Notes: generated by a model not told the origin, from the sequence alone. Shown: positions 9,246 to 17,694, counted from the stretch's first letter. The stretch is DNA of 64,000 nt from Luteibacter aegosomaticola (GCF_023078475.1 NZ_CP095741.1:4092001-4156000), one strand, 5' to 3'. Translations and numbers: made by a program.

Positions 9246-9266
9246 GACGGATTCCTTAGTTCGTCT

Positions 9267-11612
9267 TTACTTCTGCGAAGTGCTCATCGAATAGGGCGCA
9301 GCATCCGCAGCGGTACCCCACTTCGACGGCTGCGCCGCCATGGTGAAGTGCAGCTCGCCACCGGCGGTGAGTTCTTCGTGCGTCACCCACGTGCGCTCCA
9401 GCGGCTTGCCGTTGAGCGTCACGCTGCCGACGTACGGGTGCTTCGCATCCAGGTGGTCGGTGGAGACGGTGAAGTGCTTGCCGTTCTCCAGGTTCAGCGT
9501 GGCCTTCTCGACGAACGGGCGCCCGATCACGTACTGGCTGCTGCCCGGAGCCACCGGGTAGAAGCCCAGCGCGCTGAAGATGTACCAGGCGGACATCTGG
9601 CCCAGGTCGTCATTGCCCACCAGGCCCGTCGGGGTCGGCGTGTACTGGGTCTGCATGATCTGGGTCAGGCGCTCCTGGGTCTTCCAGGGCTGGCCCGCGT
9701 AGTCGTACAGGTAGGCCACGTGGTGGCTCGGCTCGTTGCCGTGGGCGTACCAGCCGATCAGGCCCGTGATGTCCTCGACATGCGCGAACGACTTGGGATC
9801 GACCTTGGCATCGAACACCGAATCCAGCTTCTTCACGAAGGCATCGTTGCCACCGAGGGTCTGGATGAGCGCGGCGACGTCCTGCGGCACGTACCACGAG
9901 TACTGCCAGGCGTTGCCTTCGGTGTAATCGCTGCCGTAGGCGGCCGAGGACGGATCGAACGGTTCGCGGAAGTTGCCATCGGCCTTGCGGGCGCGAAGGA
10001 AGCCGGTCTTCGCATCGAAGCTGTTCTTCCAGTTGCCGGCGCGCTTCATGAAGGTCGCGGCGACATCATCCTTGCCCATGGCCTTGGCGGCCTGCGCCAG
10101 CGCCCAGTCGTCGAAGGCGTATTCCACGGTCTTCGAGGCCGCTTCCGGCTGGTGATCGATCGGCACATAGCCAATCTTCATGTAGTCATCGAGGCCGCCG
10201 TACGGGCCATAAGTGGCGCTGGCGACCATGGCGTCGAGCGCCTTCTTCGGGTCGTAGCCGCGGATGCCCTTCACGTAGGCATCGGCGATGACCGGCACCG
10301 CGTGGTAGCCGATCATGCACCAGGTTTCCATGCCGCCGTAGGCCCACACCGGCAGGATCCCGAACGGGCTGGCCTCGCGCGAGGCGATCAGCGAGCTCAC
10401 GAAATCGTTGCTCTTGTCCGGCTCCAGCAGGGTCATCAGCGGCTGCTGGGCGCGGTACACGTCCCACAGCGACCACGTGGAATAGAAATCGAAGCCCTGG
10501 GTGGTGTGCACCTGGTTATCCGGGCCGCGGTACTGGCCATTCACGTCGGTCGAGAGCGTCGGCGAGAGCATGGCGTGGTAGAGCGAGGTGTAGAACGTCT
10601 TTCGGGTATCGGCCGGGGCCTTCAGGTCCACCACCGAGAGCGCCTTCTCCCACATCTGGCGGGCATCGGCACGGCGGGCATCGAAATCGAAGCCGGCGCC
10701 ATCCTTGTCCAGGTTGGCGATGGCGTTGTCTTCGCTCACGGTGGAGATAGCCACCTTGGCGATCAACGGCTTATCAAGGTTGCCGAAGTCGAACACGCCC
10801 TCGAGCGCACGGCCGCTGATGCCGTCCGTATCGTCATTTCGGTTACCGGGGCCACCAAAGCCACGGTAGACGATCTTTTCCTCGCGGTTCTTGAGTTCAC
10901 GCGAGGTCATGGGCTGGTTGAAGCGCATGGCGAAGTAGAGCTGGCGGCCCGGGGCCCAGCCACGGGTAGTGCGGCCGCCGGTGACGGTGCCATCGGCACG
11001 CACGCGCAGCGTCGACCACAGGACCTTGCCCTCGTAGTCATAGATGCTCGGGCGCAGGTCCATCAGGACGTGGGCCGGCTTGCCCTTGGGGAAGGTGTAG
11101 CGGTGGAAACCCACGCGCGCATTTGCCGTCAACTCGGCACGAACGTCGTAGTCGCTCAGGGTAACCGCGTAGTAACCTGCTTCGGCCTTCTCGCTTGCGT
11201 GCGAGAAGCGCGACCGATAGCCACTGCCGGGCTGGTCGGGAGAGCCGGGGTCCAGCTTGACGTCACCGGCGATGGGCATGACGAGCACGTCGCCCAGGTC
11301 GGAATGGCCGCTACCGGAGAAGTGCGTATGCGAGAAGCCCAGGATGCTCGAATCGCCGTACTGGTAGCCCGCCGCCCACTTGTAGGCATGCTTGAAGTCC
11401 GGCATGGCCGTATCCGGGGACAGCTGGACCATGCCGAAGGGCACCGTGGCGCCCGGGAACGTGTGGCCATCGCCGCCCGTGCCGATCATCGGATCCACCG
11501 CCGAGAAGGGGCTGTTGCCCTTGCCGCTGGATGCCGCCATGGCGAGGGCGGGCAAGGCGAGGGACAGGGCAGCGGCCAGCAGGCCGCGGCGCAGGCGCGT
11601 GGAACTCGACAT
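9267..11612 (-). CDS. Exported GH92 family alpha-mannosidase
   Basis: Glycoside hydrolase family 92 exo-alpha-mannosidase (calcium-dependent; alpha-1,2 activity is common). The 781-residue protein has a signal peptide (MSSSTRLRRGLLAAALSLAL, cleavage after AMA near residue 26), then the family's N-terminal motif VDPMIGTGGDGHTFPGATVPFG. Conserved catalytic-domain motifs are HGNEPSHH (Glu627, candidate acid) and GNDDLGQMSAWY (Asp668/669, candidate base and Ca-site residues). The ending GFYPVAPGSSQYVIGRP is typical of GH92. It is divergent from the LacI gene at 11788, next to a sugar permease, kinase and AGE isomerase. The context implies release of mannose from mannosides or N-glycans in the periplasm or outside the cell. 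Length is normal for the family. Confidence 0.94.
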   Translation of the reverse strand: MSSSTRLRRGLLAAALSLALPALAMAASSGKGNSPFSAVDPMIGTGGDGHTFPGATVPFGMVQLSPDTAMPDFKHAYKWAAGYQYGDSSILGFSHTHFSGSGHSDLGDVLVMPIAGDVKLDPGSPDQPGSGYRSRFSHASEKAEAGYYAVTLSDYDVRAELTANARVGFHRYTFPKGKPAHVLMDLRPSIYDYEGKVLWSTLRVRADGTVTGGRTTRGWAPGRQLYFAMRFNQPMTSRELKNREEKIVYRGFGGPGNRNDDTDGISGRALEGVFDFGNLDKPLIAKVAISTVSEDNAIANLDKDGAGFDFDARRADARQMWEKALSVVDLKAPADTRKTFYTSLYHAMLSPTLSTDVNGQYRGPDNQVHTTQGFDFYSTWSLWDVYRAQQPLMTLLEPDKSNDFVSSLIASREASPFGILPVWAYGGMETWCMIGYHAVPVIADAYVKGIRGYDPKKALDAMVASATYGPYGGLDDYMKIGYVPIDHQPEAASKTVEYAFDDWALAQAAKAMGKDDVAATFMKRAGNWKNSFDAKTGFLRARKADGNFREPFDPSSAAYGSDYTEGNAWQYSWYVPQDVAALIQTLGGNDAFVKKLDSVFDAKVDPKSFAHVEDITGLIGWYAHGNEPSHHVAYLYDYAGQPWKTQERLTQIMQTQYTPTPTGLVGNDDLGQMSAWYIFSALGFYPVAPGSSQYVIGRPFVEKATLNLENGKHFTVSTDHLDAKHPYVGSVTLNGKPLERTWVTHEELTAGGELHFTMAAQPSKWGTAADAAPYSMSTSQK

Positions 11613-11743
11613 CGGATTCTCCCCGGGGATGGACTACGTGTGCTGAAATGGGGCCACGCCCATTTGGATCGTGACAAACGCGTCGAACGTAGCAAAGATA
11701 CCGTGATCGCGCATGTTGCAGTGCGTGATGCATCCCATGGCCT

Positions 11744-11764
11744 ACCGCGCGATGATCGCGCGGT
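11744..11764. promoter_or_regulatory. 21-bp perfect palindrome, candidate LacI-family operator
   Basis: Ten-base arms ACCGCGCGAT / ATCGCGCGGT flank a single central G, 23 bases before the ATG of the LacI-type regulator and inside the GH92-lacI divergent intergenic region (11613-11787). Position and symmetry suggest autoregulation or control of both directions. Classical LacI/GalR operators have a central CG pair rather than an odd centre, so the assignment is uncertain. Confidence 0.45.
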
Positions 11765-11787
11765 TTAGATCGTTTGAAGGAGTCACG

Positions 11788-12837
11788 ATGGCGAGGACAA
11801 CCCCGCAGCGCCGCAAGGTCACGCTGGCCGATATCGCCCAGGGATGCGATGTCTCGCGGGCGACCGTCTCGCTGGTACTGCGCGGCAGCCCCCTGGTGAA
11901 CTCGGCTACCCGGGCCCGGGTGGAGGCCGAACTCAAGCGCCAGGGCTACGTTTATAACCGGGCGGCGGCCAATTTGCGCCGGCGCACGTCCTCGAGCATC
12001 GGCCTGGTCATCAATGACCTGGGTAACCCCTTCTTCGCCGAATTCGCCGCCGGGGCCGACGAAACCCTGGCCAGCGCCGGCTACGTCACCCTGCTGGGCA
12101 ATACGGGCGAATCGCCCGAGCGCCAGCAGGCCGTGCTCAATTCCATGATCGAGCATGGCCCCGCCGGCATCATCCTCTCCCCGGCCGAAGGCAGCGACGG
12201 TGAGCGGGTCCTTACCGCCGTGGGCATGCATACGCCCCTGCTCGTCTTCAACCGCGAGCTGCCCGACGACGATGGTTCGCACCGTTGGGACACCCTGGAG
12301 ATGGATAACGAGCACGGTGCGCGGCTTGCTACGCAGCACCTGATCGAGCTGGGCCACCAGCGCATCGCCTTCTTCGGTGGCCACAGCGATTCCAGCTCGG
12401 TGGCCCAGCGCCGCCGCGGCTATGCCGATGCCATGAAGGCCGCCGGCCTCAAGGTCGACCCGGCGTGGCTGATCGAAAGCGCCCCTACCCGCCTGGAAGC
12501 CGCCCGCCAGACTGGCGCGCTGTTCGCGCGCGACCCGGCACCCACGGCAGCAGTTTGCTACAACGACGCCGTCGCCCTTGGCCTTATGCTTGGCCTGACC
12601 AAGCGGGGCCGCCGCCCGGGTGAGGATTTCGCCCTGACCGGCTTCGATGACGTCGCCGAAGCGGAAGTTTGCGTGCCGCCGCTTACCACCATCGCGGTTG
12701 ATCCGCGCGGGTTGGGCCGGCGCAGCGCCGAACTCATCCTGGAAAGACTTCGCAATCCCGAGACGGACACAGCCTATACGATCGCGCCGGTACGCCTTGT
12801 CGTACGCGATAGCAGCTGCGCACCGTCTTCCCCCTGA
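11788..12837 (+). CDS. LacI/GalR-family transcriptional regulator of the mannoside locus
   Basis: A 349-residue repressor-type protein. The N-terminal LacI helix-turn-helix (VTLADIAQGCDVSRATVSLVL) and hinge helix (residues 1-60) are followed by a periplasmic-binding-protein-like effector domain with IGLVINDLGNPFF, HLIELGHQRIAFFGG and the C-terminal DFALTGFDDVAEAE/TTIAVDP motifs. ATG 11788 follows GAAGGAG (11776-11782) at good spacing; upstream in-frame codons from 11713 lie across the operator-like palindrome and are rejected. It is divergent from the GH92 gene and 20 bases upstream of the permease gene, so it most likely senses mannose or a mannoside and regulates both directions. Ligand identity is inferred from context only. 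Confidence 0.93.
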   Translation: MARTTPQRRKVTLADIAQGCDVSRATVSLVLRGSPLVNSATRARVEAELKRQGYVYNRAAANLRRRTSSSIGLVINDLGNPFFAEFAAGADETLASAGYVTLLGNTGESPERQQAVLNSMIEHGPAGIILSPAEGSDGERVLTAVGMHTPLLVFNRELPDDDGSHRWDTLEMDNEHGARLATQHLIELGHQRIAFFGGHSDSSSVAQRRRGYADAMKAAGLKVDPAWLIESAPTRLEAARQTGALFARDPAPTAAVCYNDAVALGLMLGLTKRGRRPGEDFALTGFDDVAEAEVCVPPLTTIAVDPRGLGRRSAELILERLRNPETDTAYTIAPVRLVVRDSSCAPSSP

Positions 12838-12857
12838 CCCACTCAATGGAGCGCCCT

Positions 12858-14183
12858 ATGGCCACCGGATCCACGCCATTGCCCAACTCGTCGTCCTCCG
12901 CGTCGACCACGGGCGACACCCGCTACACCTACTTCCCGCTCGCGCTGGGGGTGATGTCGACCATCTTCTTCATGTGGGGCTTCATTACCTGCCTCAATGA
13001 CATCCTGATCCCGCACCTGAAGGCCGTGTTCGAGCTGAACTACGCGCAGGCGCTGCTCATCCAGTTCACGTTCTTCGGCGCGTACTTCATCATGTCGCTG
13101 CCTGCCGGCAAGCTCGTGAATGCCCTGGGCTACAAGAAGGGCATCGTGGCTGGCCTGATCATCACCGGTATTGGCGCCGCCCTGTTCTGGCCGGCTGCCG
13201 GCCTGCGCGTGTATGAATTCTTCCTCGGCGCGCTGTTCATCCTGGCCACGGGTATCACCGTGCTGCAGGTGGCTGCCAACCCGTACGTCGCCCTGCTGGG
13301 CCCCGAGAAGACCGCCTCGAGCCGCCTCACGCTGGCCCAGGCCCTGAACTCGTTCGGTACCTTCCTGGCCCCGTTCTTCGGCGGCATCCTGATCCTGTCG
13401 AACGAAGTGAAGTCCAGCGCCGACGTGGCCAAGCTCTCGGCCGCCGAGCAGGTCACCTACCGCGCGCACGAGGCTTCCTCGGTGCAGGGCCCGTACATCG
13501 GCCTGGCCGTGGTGCTGGTGCTGCTCGCCATCGGCGTGTACCTGTTCAACCTGCCGAAGCTGGAAGAAACCACCGAGAAGGCCGATGAAGGCCAGCACTC
13601 GCTGATGGACGCCCTGAAGACCCCGCACGTGTTCTTCGGCGTGCTCGGCATCTTCTTCTACGTCGGCGGCGAAGTGTCGATCGGCAGCTTCATGATCAAC
13701 TACCTGCAGCTGCCGGAGATCGGCAACATGACCGGCCCGGTCGCCGCTAACCACGTGGCGTTCTACTGGGGTGGCGCGATGGTCGGCCGCTTCATCGGCT
13801 CGGCCCTGCTGGCCAAGTTCTCGCCGCGCAAGCTGCTCGCCGCGTTCGCCGTGGTCAACGTGCTGCTCGTCATCACCACCATGCTGACCACGGGCTTCAT
13901 CGCCACCTACAGCATCGTGGCCATCGGCCTGTTCAACTCGATCATGTTCCCGACGATCTTCTCGCTGGGCATCGAGCGCATGGGTCCGCTGACCGGCAAG
14001 GCTTCGGCCCTGCTCATCATGGCCATCGTCGGTGGCGCGCTCATCCCGTGGATCCAGGGCGTGGTGGCCGACCAGATCGGTCTGCAGCACGCGTTCTTCA
14101 TCCCGCTGATCTGCTACCTGTACATCGTGTTCTTTGGCCTTTCCGGCTCCAAGGTCCGCGGCACGCCTGTCGCCGCTCGCTAA
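12858..14183 (+). CDS. MFS sugar permease, FucP/GluP type (FGHS family)
   Basis: Inner-membrane proton-coupled monosaccharide importer of about 441 residues with twelve predicted helices. It shows the signature of the fucose-galactose-glucose-mannose branch: FFMWGFITCLNDILIPHLK in helix 1 and the conserved LQVAANPYVALLGPE and ALNSFGTFLAP segments. ATG 12858 is preferred because GGAG at 12848-12851 is six bases upstream; that GGAG overlaps the alternative ATG at 12846. It sits between the LacI gene and the sugar kinase and is the obvious entry route for the monosaccharide released by the GH92 enzyme. Relatives transport glucose, galactose or mannose; specificity cannot be read from sequence alone. 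Confidence 0.9.
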   Translation: MATGSTPLPNSSSSASTTGDTRYTYFPLALGVMSTIFFMWGFITCLNDILIPHLKAVFELNYAQALLIQFTFFGAYFIMSLPAGKLVNALGYKKGIVAGLIITGIGAALFWPAAGLRVYEFFLGALFILATGITVLQVAANPYVALLGPEKTASSRLTLAQALNSFGTFLAPFFGGILILSNEVKSSADVAKLSAAEQVTYRAHEASSVQGPYIGLAVVLVLLAIGVYLFNLPKLEETTEKADEGQHSLMDALKTPHVFFGVLGIFFYVGGEVSIGSFMINYLQLPEIGNMTGPVAANHVAFYWGGAMVGRFIGSALLAKFSPRKLLAAFAVVNVLLVITTMLTTGFIATYSIVAIGLFNSIMFPTIFSLGIERMGPLTGKASALLIMAIVGGALIPWIQGVVADQIGLQHAFFIPLICYLYIVFFGLSGSKVRGTPVAAR

Positions 14184-14196
14184 GACCTCTCATGGC

Positions 14197-14230
14197 GACG
14201 GCCGGCACACCACCGGCCGTCGTATTTTTT
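14197..14230 (+). terminator. Intrinsic terminator or attenuator inside the mannoside operon
   Basis: GACGGCCGG (14197-14205) pairs with CCGGCCGTC (14213-14221) and is followed by GTATTTTTT, a standard stem plus T-run. It lies 13 bases after the permease stop and only 26 bases before the kinase start, so it would reduce or condition expression of the kinase and isomerase relative to the permease. Confidence 0.75.
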
Positions 14231-14256
14231 ACCCGCACCAAGGACAGGCCGTAAGC

Positions 14257-15246
14257 ATGTCTTCCATCCTCTGCTTCGGCGAGGCGCTGATCGATTTCCA
14301 CGCACAGCCCCAGGGCGGCGCCGGTCAGCCTCCCGCCTTCGTTCCGTTTGCTGGCGGCGCCCCCGCCAACGTCGCCGTCGCCGCTGCCCTGCTCGGGGCG
14401 CGTGCGCGCTTTGCCGGCATGCTCGCTCGCGACATGTTTGGCGATTTCCTGCTGAAGAGCCTCACCGACCTCGGCGTCGGCGTGGAAGACGTGGCCCGCA
14501 CCGATGAGGCGCGCACCGCGCTCGCCTTCGTGGCCCATGACGAAAACGGCGACCGCAGCTTCAGCTTCTACCGCCCGCCGGCGGCTGACCTGCTGTTCCG
14601 CCCCGAACACTTCCGCAAGGAAGCGTTCGATGACGTGGCGATCTTCCACGTCTGCTCCAACTCGCTGACCGAAGGTGCCATCGCGGAAACCACCGTCGAA
14701 GGCATGCGCCGTGCCCGCGCCGCGGGTGCGCTCGTCAGCTTCGACATGAACCTGCGCCCTGCCCTCTGGCCGAAGGGCCACGAGCAGGATGCCCAGCTGG
14801 GCCGCCTGTGGCAGACGCTTTCCGAAGCCGATGTGATCAAGCTCAGCGCGGAAGAGTTCGCGGTGGTACATGAAGGCGCCGGTTCCGACGAGGCCGTGCT
14901 CAAGCGCCTCTGGGACGGCAAGGCCCGCCTGCTGCTGATCACCGATGGCCCGGCACCGATGCGCTGGTTCACGCGGAACGCGAACGGCGTGATCCCGGGC
15001 TACAAGGTTGAAGCGGTGGATACCACCGCCGCCGGTGACGCCTTCGTGGGCGGCATGCTGGCCCGCCTGGCAGCCGCTGGCACCACGCACGCCGACCTCG
15101 ACGCCCTGGTGGCCGACGAGGCCCGCCTGACCGACCTGATCCGTTTCGCTGCCGCGTGTGGCGCCATCACGGCGACGCGCAAAGGCTCGTTCACCGCCAT
15201 TCCCGACCAGGCCGAAGTCAAGGCCTTTATGGAGAAGCACGCATGA
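14257..15246 (+). CDS. PfkB-family sugar kinase, probable fructokinase
   Basis: Cytoplasmic carbohydrate kinase of 329 residues. N-terminal MSSILCFGEALIDFHA and the glycine motif FAGGAPANVAVAAALLGA are the PfkB substrate-binding pattern. FDMNLRPALWP and the C-terminal DTTAAGDAFVGGML (anion hole with the catalytic Asp of the AGD motif) complete it. The NVAVA...RFAGMLARDMFG pattern is typical of bacterial fructokinases. ATG 14257 follows AAGGACAGG; the frame upstream crosses the terminator and is rejected. Its last codon overlaps the isomerase start by four bases (ATGA, 15243-15246), indicating coupling. With the AGE isomerase it would convert mannose-derived fructose to fructose-6-phosphate. 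Confidence 0.88.
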   Translation: MSSILCFGEALIDFHAQPQGGAGQPPAFVPFAGGAPANVAVAAALLGARARFAGMLARDMFGDFLLKSLTDLGVGVEDVARTDEARTALAFVAHDENGDRSFSFYRPPAADLLFRPEHFRKEAFDDVAIFHVCSNSLTEGAIAETTVEGMRRARAAGALVSFDMNLRPALWPKGHEQDAQLGRLWQTLSEADVIKLSAEEFAVVHEGAGSDEAVLKRLWDGKARLLLITDGPAPMRWFTRNANGVIPGYKVEAVDTTAAGDAFVGGMLARLAAAGTTHADLDALVADEARLTDLIRFAAACGAITATRKGSFTAIPDQAEVKAFMEKHA

Positions 15247-16463
15247 CGAACGTCCCCCTCCCCAATTTCCATGACGTGAACGTGCTCCGCGAGCACGTCG
15301 CCACGACCATGAAGTTCTACGCACCGAACGAAGTCGACACCAACGGCGGCTTCTTCCAGTACTACAAGGACGATGGCTCGGTGTACGACCGTGTCGATCG
15401 CCACCTGGTCTCGAGCACGCGCTTCGTGTTCAACCACGCCATGGCCTTCCTGGAATTCGGCAAGCCCGAAGACAAGGAACTCACCATGCACGGCCTGAAG
15501 TACCTGCGCGAGGTGCATCTGAACCCGGCGACGGGCGGCTACGCCTGGACCATCAAGGATGGCCAGCGCGATGACCAGATGAACCACTGCTACGGCCTGG
15601 CCTTCATGCTGCTGGCCTATTCGTGCGGCGTGAAGGTGGGCTTCGACGAAGCCCGCGCCTGGCAGGGCGAGATCTGGGACCTGCTCGAGAAGCGCTACTG
15701 GGAGCCGTCGTACGGCCTGTACCGCGACGAGGCTGACAAGGACTGGAACTTCACCGGTTACCGCGGCCAGAACGCCAACATGCACATGACCGAGGCCATG
15801 ATCGCCGCGTGGGAAGCCACGAAGGAAGATCGCTACCTCGACCGCGCCATGCTGCTTGCCGAGAACATGACCCAGCGCCAGGCGGGCCTGACCCCGCAGA
15901 AGCTGATCTGGGAGCACTACCACGAGAACTGGACGATCGACTGGGAGTACAACCTCGATAATCCGAAGCACCTGTTCCGTCCGTGGGGTTTCCAGCCGGG
16001 CCACCAGACCGAGTGGGCCAAGCTGCTCATGATGCTGGAGCGCTACACCAAGGGCACCTCGCGCCATAAGGCGTGGCTGGTCCCGACCGGTGCGCACCTG
16101 TTCGACGTGGCGCTGGATAAGGCGTGGGACAAGGAATACGGCGGCATCGCTTACGGCTTCGCGCCGGAAGGCGAAGTGTGCGACGACGACAAGTATTTCT
16201 GGGTGCAGGCCGAATCGCTGGCCGCTGCGCAGCTGCTGTTCGAAACCACCGGCGACACGAAGTACGACGAGTGGTACCAGCGCATCTGGGCGTACAGCTG
16301 GGAGTACTTCGTCGACCACAAGTACGGTGCGTGGTACCGCATCCTGCACCGCGACAACTCGAAGTACGACGACGAGAAGAGCCCGGCGGGCAAGACCGAC
16401 TACCACACCATGGGCGCGTGCTACGAAGTGATGGCTTCGCTGCGCCGCATGCAGGGCGCGTAA
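15243..16463 (+). CDS. AGE-family isomerase/epimerase, probable D-mannose isomerase
   Basis: A 406-residue (alpha/alpha)6-barrel enzyme of the N-acylglucosamine 2-epimerase superfamily. The conserved histidines expected in the active site are seen in MNHCYGLAFM, GHQTEWAKLL and KTDYHTMGACYE, together with the aromatic-rich motifs GFFQYYKDDGS and PWGFQPGHQ. Members include GlcNAc 2-epimerase, cellobiose epimerase and mannose (lyxose) isomerase. Translation is coupled to a fructokinase and the locus carries an alpha-mannosidase, so mannose-to-fructose isomerase is the best inference. A GlcNAc or cellobiose 2-epimerase is less likely because no amino-sugar or cellobiose genes are present. Last gene of the operon; a REP pair follows the stop. 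Confidence 0.85.
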   Translation: MTNVPLPNFHDVNVLREHVATTMKFYAPNEVDTNGGFFQYYKDDGSVYDRVDRHLVSSTRFVFNHAMAFLEFGKPEDKELTMHGLKYLREVHLNPATGGYAWTIKDGQRDDQMNHCYGLAFMLLAYSCGVKVGFDEARAWQGEIWDLLEKRYWEPSYGLYRDEADKDWNFTGYRGQNANMHMTEAMIAAWEATKEDRYLDRAMLLAENMTQRQAGLTPQKLIWEHYHENWTIDWEYNLDNPKHLFRPWGFQPGHQTEWAKLLMMLERYTKGTSRHKAWLVPTGAHLFDVALDKAWDKEYGGIAYGFAPEGEVCDDDKYFWVQAESLAAAQLLFETTGDTKYDEWYQRIWAYSWEYFVDHKYGAWYRILHRDNSKYDDEKSPAGKTDYHTMGACYEVMASLRRMQGA

Positions 16464-16472
16464 ATCGCCCCG

Positions 16473-16567
16473 GTAGGAGCCCACCCTGTGGGCGACGCCT
16501 TTCGTACGAACGCTACAGGGCCTGTGGCTCTTTCGCGAAAGATGTCGCCCACAGGGTGGGCTCCTAC
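16473..16567. repeat. Paired REP element (GTAG...CTAC)
   Basis: Left arm GTAGGAGCCCACCCTGTGGG plus CGACGCCTTTCG (16473-16504) and right arm CGAAAGATGTCGCCCACAGG through GGGTGGGCTCCTAC (16536-16567) are inverted copies separated by about 31 bases, with an internal smaller hairpin. It fills the gap between the convergent AGE and ku genes and could serve as a bidirectional 3' structure. Confidence 0.85.
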
Positions 16568-16576
16568 AACAGCACG

Positions 16577-17542
16577 TTAGGCGCGGCGTTTTTTGGCGGG
16601 TGCCTTGCGTGTCGTGGATTTCTTAGCGGCGGCCTTTGGGGCCGCCGTTTTCTTTGCGGGGGCCTTTTCCGCAGTGGCTTTTTTCGCCGCGGTCTTCTTC
16701 GTGGCAGCGTTCTTCACGGCTGCTTTTTTCGCTGGCGTGCGCTTCTTCGCGCCGATGCTCTTCTTCAGTAGCGCCATGAAGTCCACCACGTTGGTGGTGG
16801 CGTGCTCGGGTACGCGCTCGTCTTCCTCGTTCACCGTCGTGGTGATGCCCTTGCTCTTCAGGCGCTTTTCGATCGCCTTGCGCAGCTTGTCGCGGAAATC
16901 ATCGCGGTAGTCGCCGGGCTTCCACTTGCCGGCCATGGATTTCACCAGATCGCTCGCCATCTGGATTTCCTTCGGCGTGATCCGGTAGGCCGCTGCCTCT
17001 TTCGCCGGCAGCCCGTATTCCTCCGGATCGACCAGTTCGGCCTCGTAGCGCAGGATGTTCAGCAGCAGCGCATCGCCCTCGGGCATCACCGCGGCCAGGT
17101 ATTCGCGCGTGCGGATCACCACCCGGGCGATACCGATCTTTCCCGTCTTCTTCAGCGTCTCGCGCAGGAGCACGTAGCCCTTCTCGGCCTTCTTGGCCGG
17201 CGCGAGGATATAGGGCTTCTCGAAGTAGGCCGGGGGGATGTCACCGGCATCGATGAAGCTATCGATCTCCACGGTCTCGTGGGCATCGCTGGCCGCACTC
17301 TTGATGTCCTCCTCTTCGAGGACGACGTAATTGCCCTTCTGGTATTCGAACGCCTTGACGATGTCCTTCCAGGGCACTTCCTCGCCGGTATCGGCGTTCA
17401 CCCGCTCGTAGCGCACCGGCGTGTTATCGCGCTGGTCGAGCATGCGGAAGTGGATATCGCTGCGGCGCTCTCCGGTCATCAGCCGGATCGGTACGTTGAG
17501 CAAGCCGAACGAGAGCGTACCGGTCCAGATCGGGCGGGCCAT
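16577..17542 (-). CDS. ku: Non-homologous end-joining protein Ku
   Basis: Bacterial Ku homodimer that encircles DNA ends and recruits ligase D in prokaryotic end joining. The 321-residue product starts MARPIWTGTLSFGLLNVPIR, the canonical Ku N-terminus. The core beta-barrel (residues 1-260) has VPWKDIVKAFEYQKG, PYYLxP-like PYILAPAKKAEKGY, and YRITPKEIQMASDLVKSM. The last 55 residues form a low-complexity Lys/Ala/Pro-rich basic tail (repeats of AKKA, APAKK) like the DNA-binding extensions of some Ku proteins and histone H1. ATG 17542 is chosen over the frame from 17611 because of the canonical start. No ligD is in the window. REP pairs flank the gene on both sides. Confidence 0.95.
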   Translation of the reverse strand: MARPIWTGTLSFGLLNVPIRLMTGERRSDIHFRMLDQRDNTPVRYERVNADTGEEVPWKDIVKAFEYQKGNYVVLEEEDIKSAASDAHETVEIDSFIDAGDIPPAYFEKPYILAPAKKAEKGYVLLRETLKKTGKIGIARVVIRTREYLAAVMPEGDALLLNILRYEAELVDPEEYGLPAKEAAAYRITPKEIQMASDLVKSMAGKWKPGDYRDDFRDKLRKAIEKRLKSKGITTTVNEEDERVPEHATTNVVDFMALLKKSIGAKKRTPAKKAAVKNAATKKTAAKKATAEKAPAKKTAAPKAAAKKSTTRKAPAKKRRA

Positions 17543-17599
17543 GGGGGCGATCCTCGAGCAGAGGGATCGCCAGCATCGCGCCAGCCATGTAGAGAAAAC

Positions 17600-17694
17600 G
17601 TAGGAGCCCACCCTGTGGGCGACGCCGTTCGCGATAACGCCACAGGGCCTGTAGCGGTGAGGCGAAAGATGTCGCCCACAGGGTGGGCTCCTAC
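17600..17694. repeat. Paired REP element (GTAG...CTAC)
   Basis: Inverted copies of GTAGGAGCCCACCCTGTGGG plus CGACGCCGTTCG on the left and its complement at 17663-17694, separated by a short spacer with an inner hairpin. Nearly identical to the element at 16473-16567 on the other side of ku. It occupies the gap between the ku start and the CocE/NonD hydrolase stop. Confidence 0.85.

Noticed and set aside
16580..16745. Tandem AAG/GCC-rich repeats as a DNA repeat element
   Set aside because: They encode the Lys/Ala-rich tail of Ku; the periodicity is explained by protein composition.
16473..17694. CRISPR array
   Set aside because: The repeated units are paired inverted REPs flanking a gene; there are no regularly spaced direct repeats with unique spacers anywhere in the window.
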